From JAQUOA01 sp037443785 (GTDB lineage Bacteria; Bacteroidota; Ignavibacteria; UBA10030; UBA8401): DNA of 32,852 nucleotides. How positions within the stretch are numbered: position 1 is the stretch's first letter; every line of letters begins with the position of its first letter. This document shows positions 7,306-14,269 of the stretch, piece by piece. The stretch is from assembly GCA_037443785.1 (NCBI GenBank), contig JBBINR010000037.1, forward strand, positions 1 to 32,852. The letters are read 5' to 3'. Below the pieces are notes generated by a model that searched no databases, was not told where the DNA came from, and saw only the letters and a program-made list of their open reading frames with translations. The translations under genes were made by a program, and so were the position numbers.

Positions 7306-9741
7306 TTATATGCTTCGTAATGTTGCTTCGAATGTTGATGTCACTGATTGAATTACTCTTTGGATAATTTTTTCAATCTCAGCATCATTCAAAGTTTTTT
7401 CTGAAGAATTCAATTGGAGTGAAAATGCTAAACTCTTTTTTCCTTCTCCCAAATTTTTTCCAGAAAAAACATCAAACACTGTAATGCTGGTTATCAATGC
7501 TCCACCGGAATTTCTTATTACATTTTCTATTTTGGAAACCTGAACTTCATCTTCCACAATAAATGCGACATCTCGTGTCACAGTTGGAAATTTCGAAAAA
7601 CCGGTAAATTTTCTTGCACTGTCAAAACTCATTAACACATCAAGATTGATTTCGCTAAAGAACACATCCTTTTCAATCTTAAATCTGTCAAGAATCGACT
7701 GCCTTACCTTCCCTACAAAACCGACATAACTACCATTTATTTCAACAGTCAGGGTCAATTCAGTTAAAGAACTTGGTGCATCATAGCAAATTAAATGTAT
7801 ATTGTCAAGCCCTAGCTGGCTCAAAAGAGATTGAACAATCCCCTTTATGTCATAAATATCTACACTTCGCTGCTTTTCTGCCCACGACAATGGTGACGCC
7901 TGCCCTGCCAAGCAAATCCCAAGCGTATTTTGCTCATAAAATCCATCAACATACTTTGCAGGAATTCCATCTTCGACTTTTTTAAAAATCGATCCGATTT
8001 CAAAAAAAGTTAATTTTTCAGCCCCGTGATTATAATTGTAAGCAACTGATTGCAGCATCGTCGGCAACAATGACGGACGTAATGTTTCATGGTCAACACT
8101 CAAAGGATTTTTGACATTAACCGTAGCGTCAGAAATTGCCGAAGAAATTTCTTTCCCAATAAGACTGTTCGTCATGATCTCATTGAAACCATTCGCTTCA
8201 AACCAACTTCGCATCGCATTGATTCTTTTTTCTATAATATCCGGATGATTGAAAACAACACTTACCGATGTTTGATTTGAGATATTATCGTATCCATAGA
8301 GCCGCGCAACTTCTTCGATCAGGTCAATCTCTTTTTCAATATCGGGACGAAATGTTGGTACGACACAATTAAATGTCTCTTTATTTTTTCCATTCTTTAC
8401 CGTAAGACCAATTGACGAAAGGATGCTTTTTATTTTTCTCGACGGAATGTTAGATCCTAAAATTTTATTAACACGATCACATCGCAACATAATTTTTAGG
8501 GGTTCAATTGGAGTGTCGTAAACATCGGTTACACCTTGGACTACATATCCTCCAGTTAATTCCGCGATCAACTTGGCCGCACGTGCCGATGCTTCAATAA
8601 CATTATGCGGATCAGTTCCACGTTCAAATCGATAAGATGCGTCAGTACTTATGCCTAATTTCTTTGATGTACGACGGACGCTTATCGGATTGAAATATGC
8701 ACTTTCCAACACAATGGTAGTTGTCCCAGAGGAGATTTCAGAATTTAATCCACCCATTACACCTGCGATAGCTATCGGACCTCGTCCATCACAGATCATC
8801 AGTTCCGACCCATCTAAAGTATGTTCTTTCCCATCAAGGGTAGAAAATTTTTCGCCGGCGTTTGTATTCTTTACAACAATCACTTGCTTTGAAATATTTT
8901 TATAATCAAATGCATGGAGGGGCTGTCCGTATTCCAACATAACAAAATTTGTAACGTCAACGACATTATTTATAGGACGCAAACCTGCCGCTGTCAAATA
9001 ATTCTTTAACCAATCGGGTGATTCTTTTACCGTAGCTCGTTTTATCATCCGAGCAGAATACCGCGGACAATCTTTTTTATTAATGACCTTTACCGTCAAC
9101 TGTTTATCAATTGAAAGATTTTTATTTTTGGGTATTTTAATACTTGGGGAAAGAATCTTTTTCTTATATACGGCGCATAAATCGCGCGCAATACCAATAT
9201 GACTTAAGCAGTCAGGTCTGTTCGGTGTAACTCCAATCTCAAATGCAACATCATCCAAACCAAGATAGGAAGCTAACGTTGTTCCCACTTTTGCAGTAGG
9301 TTCTAGAACTTTTATGCCATTTTTATCTTCCCCTAAGCCCAATTCAAATTCGGAACAAATCATCCCGTTCGACTCTATTCCGCGAATTGCTGTTTTAGAT
9401 AGCGTAAAAGGCTTTGCATTCGGATCATGCTGATTTTGAGGAACAACGGCACCTGGAAGCCCGACAATAACCATTTGGCCTACGGCAACGTTGGGTGCTC
9501 CGCAAACAATTTGTTGACCACTTTTATTCTTTTCAACACGTACCAAACAAACAGACAATCGATCGGCGTTAGGATGTTTTTCTTTTTGAAGAACTTCTCC
9601 AATGACAAATCCCTCAAACTTTTTTCCGAGATATTCAATGGATTCTACTTCAAGACCGATTGAAGTCAACGTTTCAGCTACTTCTTCAGGAGTAGTTTTA
9701 ATATCAATGTATTTTTTTAACCAATTGAAACTTATGCGCAT
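7306..9741 (-). CDS. pheT: Phenylalanine--tRNA ligase beta subunit
   Basis: An 811-aa beta subunit of the alpha2-beta2 PheRS that charges tRNA-Phe. From the N-terminus it has the MRISFNWLKKYIDI start, an EMAP/OB tRNA-binding domain at about 40-150 (FVIGEVLQKEKHPNADRLSV), the B3/B4 editing domain (about 210-390, with SYRFERGTDPHNVIE nearby), the B5 domain (about 400-475), a catalytic-like core, and the C-terminal ferredoxin-fold anticodon-binding domain (about 715-811, starting FSKFPTVTRDVAFIV). This is the full-length bacterial form. Its ATG lies inside the end of pheS with a 10-nt overlap (ATGCGCATAA), so the two subunits are translationally coupled. Confidence 0.97.
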   Translation of the reverse strand: MRISFNWLKKYIDIKTTPEEVAETLTSIGLEVESIEYLGKKFEGFVIGEVLQKEKHPNADRLSVCLVRVEKNKSGQQIVCGAPNVAVGQMVIVGLPGAVVPQNQHDPNAKPFTLSKTAIRGIESNGMICSEFELGLGEDKNGIKVLEPTAKVGTTLASYLGLDDVAFEIGVTPNRPDCLSHIGIARDLCAVYKKKILSPSIKIPKNKNLSIDKQLTVKVINKKDCPRYSARMIKRATVKESPDWLKNYLTAAGLRPINNVVDVTNFVMLEYGQPLHAFDYKNISKQVIVVKNTNAGEKFSTLDGKEHTLDGSELMICDGRGPIAIAGVMGGLNSEISSGTTTIVLESAYFNPISVRRTSKKLGISTDASYRFERGTDPHNVIEASARAAKLIAELTGGYVVQGVTDVYDTPIEPLKIMLRCDRVNKILGSNIPSRKIKSILSSIGLTVKNGKNKETFNCVVPTFRPDIEKEIDLIEEVARLYGYDNISNQTSVSVVFNHPDIIEKRINAMRSWFEANGFNEIMTNSLIGKEISSAISDATVNVKNPLSVDHETLRPSLLPTMLQSVAYNYNHGAEKLTFFEIGSIFKKVEDGIPAKYVDGFYEQNTLGICLAGQASPLSWAEKQRSVDIYDIKGIVQSLLSQLGLDNIHLICYDAPSSLTELTLTVEINGSYVGFVGKVRQSILDRFKIEKDVFFSEINLDVLMSFDSARKFTGFSKFPTVTRDVAFIVEDEVQVSKIENVIRNSGGALITSITVFDVFSGKNLGEGKKSLAFSLQLNSSEKTLNDAEIEKIIQRVIQSVTSTFEATLRSI

Positions 9742-10763
9742 AGAGATTTCATTAAAACTGATTTAAAAATCGTATCGTTGTCAAAAAAAGTTCGAATATC
9801 ATCCACACCGTATCGTAAAAGTGAAATTCTATCAACCCCCATTCCGAAGGCAAATCCCGATATCTTTTCGGGGTCGTATCCACAGTTTTTCAATACATTG
9901 GGATGAACCATACCAGCTCCTAAAACTTCAAGCCAACCCGTGTTTTTACAGATCCGGCACCCTTTCCCGGAGCACAAAAAACATGTGATATCCATTTCAA
10001 GACTCGGCTCGGTAAATGGGAAGAAACTAGGGCGAAACCGGAATTTGATATCGCTTCCGTAAAAATTTTTGGCAAAGGTCACAAGCGTACCTTTTAATTC
10101 CGCAAAGGTTACGTTCTTATCAACATACAATCCATCGACTTGATGGAAGAAATAGTTGCTTCTCGCACTCACCGCTTCATTTCGATACACACGACCCGGC
10201 ATAATAACTCGAAGAGGCGGCTTCCGCTCTTTCATAATTCGAATTTGCACTGGTGTTGTATGTGTTCGTAAAACGACATCATCCTTGATGAAAAAAGTGT
10301 CCTGCATATCTCGGGCAGGATGATTTGGAGGAAAATTTAATGCCTCAAAATTGTGGTAGTCATCTTCAATCTCCGGGCCATACACAATCCCAAATCCCAT
10401 AGAGGTAAAAATAGACTTCATCTCTTCCATCGTTTGAGTAATCGGATGCCGAGTTCCGCGTGGTCGTAAACGACCTGGCAATGTTAAATCAACAAAATTT
10501 ATTTTCTCATTCGCCGCTGTTTGGATGGTCTTTTTAATATTCTCGAAACTTTCTTCGGCATATTTCTTTAACGAGTTGATCAATTGGCCGGCTATTGGTT
10601 TTTGCTCTACAGGAACAGATTTTAAGTCATCATATAACGATGCAATCTTTCCTTTTCGCGCCAAAAATTCAATCCTGAATTTTTCGAGATCCTCGTTCGA
10701 AGAGATGGAAGAGATTAATCCGGTAATCTCTGTTTTAATTTGGTCTATTTTTTCATTCAGCAT
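9732..10763 (-). CDS. pheS: Phenylalanine--tRNA ligase alpha subunit
   Basis: A 343-aa catalytic subunit, counted from the ATG at 10763. The frame opens four codons earlier, but that extension falls in the U-tract of the preceding hairpin. An N-terminal coiled coil (1-85) binds tRNA. The class II core has LTLPGR, motif 2 (GRVYRNEAVSARSNYFFHQ), the FRPSFFPFTEPS segment and motif 3 (GFAFGMGVDRISLLRYG). A knuckle CFLCSGKGCRIC, with four Cys, is the variant common in Bacteroidota and relatives. No Shine-Dalgarno precedes the ATG, and the terminator-like U-tract ends only about 8 nt upstream. It has no room for its own promoter after the hairpin, so expression should depend on readthrough from rplT. 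Confidence 0.97.
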   Translation of the reverse strand: MLNEKIDQIKTEITGLISSISSNEDLEKFRIEFLARKGKIASLYDDLKSVPVEQKPIAGQLINSLKKYAEESFENIKKTIQTAANEKINFVDLTLPGRLRPRGTRHPITQTMEEMKSIFTSMGFGIVYGPEIEDDYHNFEALNFPPNHPARDMQDTFFIKDDVVLRTHTTPVQIRIMKERKPPLRVIMPGRVYRNEAVSARSNYFFHQVDGLYVDKNVTFAELKGTLVTFAKNFYGSDIKFRFRPSFFPFTEPSLEMDITCFLCSGKGCRICKNTGWLEVLGAGMVHPNVLKNCGYDPEKISGFAFGMGVDRISLLRYGVDDIRTFFDNDTIFKSVLMKSLCA

Positions 10764-10770
10764 ATGATTT

Positions 10771-10831
10771 ATCAAAATAAAAAACTTCCCACCGATCCCT
10801 GTACACTCTACAAGAAACCAATGGGAAGTTT
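10771..10831 (-). terminator. Terminator or attenuator between rplT and pheS
   Basis: Just after the rplT stop, AAACTTCCCA (10822-10831) pairs perfectly with TGGGAAGTTT (10782-10791). The stem can be extended inward with G-U pairs to about 18 bp, and it is followed by TTTTTTATTTT (10771-10781). It has all the features of an intrinsic terminator, yet the next gene starts 8 nt further on. It is therefore best read as an attenuator or partial terminator controlling pheST. Confidence 0.75.
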
Positions 10832-10837
10832 ATAGGA

Positions 10838-11185
10838 TTACGCTTTAACAAAATTTACAATTTGTGTAAAAGCTTCCGGATTATGAACTGCGAGTTCGGC
10901 CAGAACTTTTCTGTTAATGGAAATAGCTTTTTTATTCAAACCATCAATCAGTCTTGAATATGTTATTCCATGAGCTCTGGCAGCAGCGTTGATACGAGCA
11001 ATCCATAATTGGCGATATGTTCTCTTCTTTGCTTTTCGATCACGATAGGCATATTGCATACCTTTATCGACGTGATGTTTAGCAATGGTAAGAACCTTGC
11101 TTCGGGCACCCCAGTAACCTTTCGCTTGCGAAAGAATCCGCTTACGACGGCGATGGGAGGCAACTTTATTCTGCGAACGTGGCAT
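10838..11185 (-). CDS. rplT: 50S ribosomal protein L20
   Basis: A 115-aa basic protein that binds 23S rRNA early in 50S assembly. It matches L20 throughout: an Arg/Lys-rich N-terminal helix (SHRRRKRILSQAKGYWGARS), then YAYRDRKAKKRTYRQLWIARINAAARAHGITYS and a C-terminal globular domain. The start has a good AGGAG. It lies in the conserved infC-rpmI-rplT cluster. In E. coli and Bacillus the cluster is autoregulated by L20, but I could not identify an L20-binding leader here. Confidence 0.98.
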   Translation of the reverse strand: MPRSQNKVASHRRRKRILSQAKGYWGARSKVLTIAKHHVDKGMQYAYRDRKAKKRTYRQLWIARINAAARAHGITYSRLIDGLNKKAISINRKVLAELAVHNPEAFTQIVNFVKA

Positions 11186-11232
11186 AGTTGCTCTTGTCTC
11201 CTGTTAATTGTGAAATCAGTGAATTAAATGGT

Positions 11233-11424
11233 TTACAACAACATTTCTTTAATTTTCGGTGCATCAGCTTTTGACACCAGTGTCGCTTTTCTCAACTGTC
11301 GTTTCCGTTTCGTTGATTTGCTTGTCAAGATATGACGGCGAAACATTTTCCGGCGTTTAATTTTCCCTGTCCCGGTTTTCCCGAATGTTTTTTTCGCTCC
11401 ACGGTGTGACTTCATTTTCGGCAT
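11233..11424 (-). CDS. rpmI: 50S ribosomal protein L35
   Basis: A 63-aa very basic protein of the large subunit. MPKMKSHRGAKKTFGKTGTG at the start and RRHILTSKSTKRKRQLRK in the middle are the L35 signature, and the length is normal. It starts 11 nt after the infC stop, with an AAAGG-type Shine-Dalgarno inside the infC 3' end, and lies 47 nt before rplT. Confidence 0.97.
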   Translation of the reverse strand: MPKMKSHRGAKKTFGKTGTGKIKRRKMFRRHILTSKSTKRKRQLRKATLVSKADAPKIKEMLL

Positions 11425-11435
11425 AGTAAAACCTT

Positions 11436-11993
11436 TTAGTTTGTTTGTTCCTGTTTTAGTTTTTCAGATTTTGATTTTGACGAACGTTCAGGCGTAAAAA
11501 TCATTACCATGAACCGTCCTTCCATTTTCAACGGTTGATCGATTTTTGCATAGGGAGATAATTTTTCTGCTAATCGATTCAATAACTCTTCGCCAAGTTC
11601 TTTGTAAGCAACCTCGCGTCCCTTAAAGATAACGGTCGCTTTCACTTTATCTCCATCCTCAAGAAACTGAATGGCATGTTTTGCTTTGAATTCAAAATCA
11701 TGCGTATCGGTATTGGGATGAAAACGAAGCTCCTTCAATTGTGAAACATGCTGATGCTTTTTTTGAAGTTTTTCTTTCTTTTGAAGTTCGTACTTGAATT
11801 TTCCGAAGTCCATGATCTTACAGACGGGAGGAACAGCATTGGGCACCACTTCAATAAGATCTTTTCCCTTTTGAATTGCTAGTGCATGTGCTTCACGAGG
11901 TGTCATTAACCCAACTTGTCCTCCTCCATCTTCAATGACGCGAATTAAATCTCCGCGAATTTCTTCGTTGATACGGGGCCGCTTTTCTTTAAT
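11436..11993 (-). CDS. infC: Translation initiation factor IF-3, with an AUU start codon
   Basis: The first ATG in frame (11906) lies inside the conserved N-domain, in GQVGLMTPREAHALA, so it cannot be the start. Reading upstream, the IF-3 N-terminus KRPRINEEIRGDLIRVI is intact and begins at ATT (11991-11993). That codon is preceded by AGGAG (12002-12006) with an 8-nt spacer, and no ATG, GTG or TTG fits. The full protein is 185 aa, a normal length, with the linker KIMDFGKFKYELQKKEK and a C-domain. IF-3 discriminates against AUU starts, which is the known autoregulation in E. coli. The Shine-Dalgarno overlaps the thrS TAG stop, suggesting coupled translation. Confidence 0.95.
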   Translation of the reverse strand: MKEKRPRINEEIRGDLIRVIEDGGGQVGLMTPREAHALAIQKGKDLIEVVPNAVPPVCKIMDFGKFKYELQKKEKLQKKHQHVSQLKELRFHPNTDTHDFEFKAKHAIQFLEDGDKVKATVIFKGREVAYKELGEELLNRLAEKLSPYAKIDQPLKMEGRFMVMIFTPERSSKSKSEKLKQEQTN

Positions 11994-12004
11994 AAGAGTA
12001 TCTC

Positions 12005-13948
12005 CTAATTTGTTTGTGAATATACAGAGTTTTCGTCAGAAAGTCTTTTCAAAATATCGGCAATCGACATTGTTCCGATATCTCCTTTTTTATGTTGTCG
12101 AACAGAAACGGAGTCTGCTGTCTTTTCTTTTTCACCGACAACCAGCATGTAAGGAATCTTTTTTACTTCGTGTTCACGAATTTTGTATCCAATTTTTTCA
12201 TTCCTGTCGTCGATCTCAACACGCAATCCCTTTTCTTTCAACTGAGCTTCAACATTCTTCGCATATTCGATTTGTCCATCGGTAATAGGAAGAATAACGG
12301 CCTGAACCGGAGCGAGCCACAGAGGAAATTCTCCGGCATAATGTTCGATCAACAATCCGACAAATCGTTCCATAGAACCGAATGGCGCACGATGGATAAT
12401 AACCGGTCTATGTTTCTGTCCGTCGCTGCCAACATATTCCAATTCAAAACGTTCAGGCATAACATAATCAACTTGCACTGTCCCTAATTGCCATGTTCGG
12501 CCGATCGCATCTTTCACCATAAAATCTATTTTTGGACCGTAGAATGATGCCTCGCCAATTCCGATGAAATAATTAAGCCCCATTTCATCAGCCACTTCTT
12601 TTATCTCGCGTTGTGCACGCTCCCAATATTCAGAATTGCCGCCGTATTTTTCCACATTCTGATCATCACGATACGAAAGACGAGTTGAGACTTGCATATT
12701 AAACGTCTTGAAAACAAACTGAGTTAATTCCACCGTTCGCTTAATTTCATCTTTCAATTGGTCGTGGGCGCAATAAATATGCGCGTCATCTTGAGTAAAT
12801 CCGCGCACGCGTGTTAAGCCATTCATTTCACCGGATTGTTCATATCGATACACTGTCCCAAATTCTGCAAGACGAATCGGCAAATCACGATAGGATCTTG
12901 GTTTCGAAGCATAAATCTGATGATGATGCGGACAATTCATCGGCTTTAAAAGAAATTGTTCGCCATCTTCCATAGTTATGGGAGCAAACTGAGATTCTTT
13001 ATAATACGGATAATGACCGGACGTTTTATACAGTTCAAGATTCCCGATGTGCGGAGTAACAACGGCTTGATATCCTCTTTTGCGTTGTTCATTTCGTAAA
13101 AAATTTTCAAGAGCTTCTCTTACGATCGTTCCTTTCGGAAGCCAGATTGGAAGACCTGCTCCGACTTTCGGTGTCAGCAAGAATAATTCAAACTCAACTC
13201 CAAGCTTCCGGTGATCTCTACGTTTTGCTTCTTCAATTCTAAAAAGATATTCATCAAGCTCTTGCTTGGTGGGGAATGTAATTCCATAAATGCGCTGCAG
13301 CATTTTATTTTTTTCACTTCCGCGCCAATACGCTCCTGCAATACTCAACAATTTGATAAATTTTATTTTTCCTGTTGACGGAACGTGGGGTCCATAGCAC
13401 AAATCAGTAAAATTACCCTGATGATACATGCTGATCTGTTCGCCTTTAAACTCTTCAAGTAATTCTAATTTGTAGTGATCGCCTTTTTTCTTGAAGTATT
13501 CAATTGCGTCTTCCCACTTCACCTCACTTCTTTCAAACGGAACATCGCGTTTCGAAAGTTCACCCATCTTCTCTTCAAGTTTCTTAAGATCATCCGCAGT
13601 AAGCGAGTGATCTCCCATATCGATATCATAATAGAAACCATTTTCAATCGATGGGCCAATTCCAAATTTTGTTCCGGGAAAAATTGCCTCAATCGCTTCA
13701 GCCATTAAATGAGCGGAACTGTGCCAATAGGTCGATTTCCCTTCGACTGAATCCCACGTATTGATTTTGATTGCTGCATCAGAAATTATCGGACGGCCGA
13801 GATCCCAAACTTCGCCATTAACAGAAATCGAAAGAGCATTTTTTGCAAGACCGCGACTAATTCCTTCCGCAATCTGGATTCCTTTTACACCTGCTTCAAA
13901 CTCTTTTTCTGAAGAATCGGGAAATGTAATTTTAATTTTATCAGACAT
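12005..13948 (-). CDS. thrS: Threonine--tRNA ligase
   Basis: A 647-aa class II synthetase, counted from ATG 13948 (a TTG two codons earlier is less likely). In order it has an N-terminal TGS domain (about 1-60) and the editing domain with HSSAH (76-80) and C184/H188 in DLCYGPH. The catalytic core has the zinc Cys in NCPHHH (C339) and motif 3 around GSMERFVGLLIEHYAG. The C-terminus is the anticodon-binding domain. It charges tRNA-Thr and clears Ser-tRNA-Thr. No Shine-Dalgarno is visible, and a terminator-like hairpin ends about 12 nt before the ATG. It is the first protein gene of the translation superoperon. Confidence 0.97.
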   Translation of the reverse strand: MSDKIKITFPDSSEKEFEAGVKGIQIAEGISRGLAKNALSISVNGEVWDLGRPIISDAAIKINTWDSVEGKSTYWHSSAHLMAEAIEAIFPGTKFGIGPSIENGFYYDIDMGDHSLTADDLKKLEEKMGELSKRDVPFERSEVKWEDAIEYFKKKGDHYKLELLEEFKGEQISMYHQGNFTDLCYGPHVPSTGKIKFIKLLSIAGAYWRGSEKNKMLQRIYGITFPTKQELDEYLFRIEEAKRRDHRKLGVEFELFLLTPKVGAGLPIWLPKGTIVREALENFLRNEQRKRGYQAVVTPHIGNLELYKTSGHYPYYKESQFAPITMEDGEQFLLKPMNCPHHHQIYASKPRSYRDLPIRLAEFGTVYRYEQSGEMNGLTRVRGFTQDDAHIYCAHDQLKDEIKRTVELTQFVFKTFNMQVSTRLSYRDDQNVEKYGGNSEYWERAQREIKEVADEMGLNYFIGIGEASFYGPKIDFMVKDAIGRTWQLGTVQVDYVMPERFELEYVGSDGQKHRPVIIHRAPFGSMERFVGLLIEHYAGEFPLWLAPVQAVILPITDGQIEYAKNVEAQLKEKGLRVEIDDRNEKIGYKIREHEVKKIPYMLVVGEKEKTADSVSVRQHKKGDIGTMSIADILKRLSDENSVYSQTN

Positions 13949-13960
13949 TAGCAATGTTCA

Positions 13961-13994
13961 AAAATAAAAAAATCGGAGAAACTGCAATCTCCGA
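13961..13994 (-). terminator. Terminator or attenuator in the thrS leader
   Basis: A textbook intrinsic-terminator shape: TCGGAGA (13988-13994), an 8-nt loop, TCTCCGA (13973-13979), then TTTTTTT-A-TTTT. It lies between the predicted promoter (14022-14050) and the thrS start at 13948, so it would be transcribed as part of the thrS leader. It may terminate tRNA-Val transcripts, attenuate the operon, or both. Confidence 0.75.
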
Positions 13995-14021
13995 CCAATT
14001 AAAACATAGATTTTGCTCTGA

Positions 14022-14050
14022 AATATAACAAAATAGCGGAGAAAATGCAA
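14022..14050 (-). promoter_or_regulatory. Promoter upstream of thrS operon
   Basis: TTGCAT (14045-14050), a 17-nt spacer and TATATT (14022-14027), with TG one base ahead of the -10 (extended -10 form). It lies in the gap between tRNA-Val and thrS and would give a leader of about 65 nt containing the hairpin at 13961-13994. Confidence 0.5.
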
Positions 14051-14108
14051 TTGATATTAGACGGGAACCAATGTTGGTTTTCAACGTTCGGCAGCATTTA
14101 TTGAATTG

Positions 14109-14183
14109 TGGACCCTAGAGGATTCGAACCTCTGACCTCTTCCGTGTCAGGGAAGCGCTCTAAACCAACTGAGCTAAGAGTCC
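14109..14183 (-). tRNA. tRNA-Val (anticodon GAC)
   Basis: A 75-nt cloverleaf: acceptor GGACTCT/AGGGTCC, D-arm GCTC...GAGC with AGTTGGTTTA, anticodon stem CTTCC/GGAAG around the loop CTGACAC (anticodon GAC), a 5-nt variable loop AGGTC, and the T-arm AGAGG-TTCGAAT-CCTCT. The discriminator is A. The 3' CCA is not encoded (CAA follows), so CCA must be added enzymatically. It stands between the surface-protein operon and thrS. Confidence 0.97.
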
Positions 14184-14189
14184 GTACGG

Positions 14190-14222
14190 TAAAAATGGTA
14201 AATCACATTTGATTTACCATTT
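14190..14222 (-). terminator. Terminator after the surface-protein operon
   Basis: A perfect 13-bp AT-rich stem, AAATGGTAAATCA (14210-14222) with TGATTTACCATTT (14193-14205), and a 4-nt loop, followed by two more Ts. It lies about 50 nt after the stop of the OmpA-domain gene and directly before tRNA-Val. A second, weaker hairpin (GGTTTT/AAAACC) lies just upstream, around 14226-14250. Being a near-perfect inverted repeat, the 13-bp stem could act on either strand. Confidence 0.65.
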
Positions 14223-14269
14223 CGCTGGTTTTAAAATACGTCAAAACCGGACGAATCGCAAGAATATTT

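Noticed and set aside
10763..10815. A Phe-containing leader peptide before pheS (frame reading VFYF through the U-tract)
   Set aside because: The Phe codons fall in the U-tract itself, after the hairpin, there is no Shine-Dalgarno, and T-rich DNA codes Phe by chance. It could not control this hairpin as pheM does.
11436..11906. infC starting at the first ATG (156 aa)
   Set aside because: It would remove the conserved IF-3 N-terminus that is intact upstream; the AUU start with AGGAG explains the full length.
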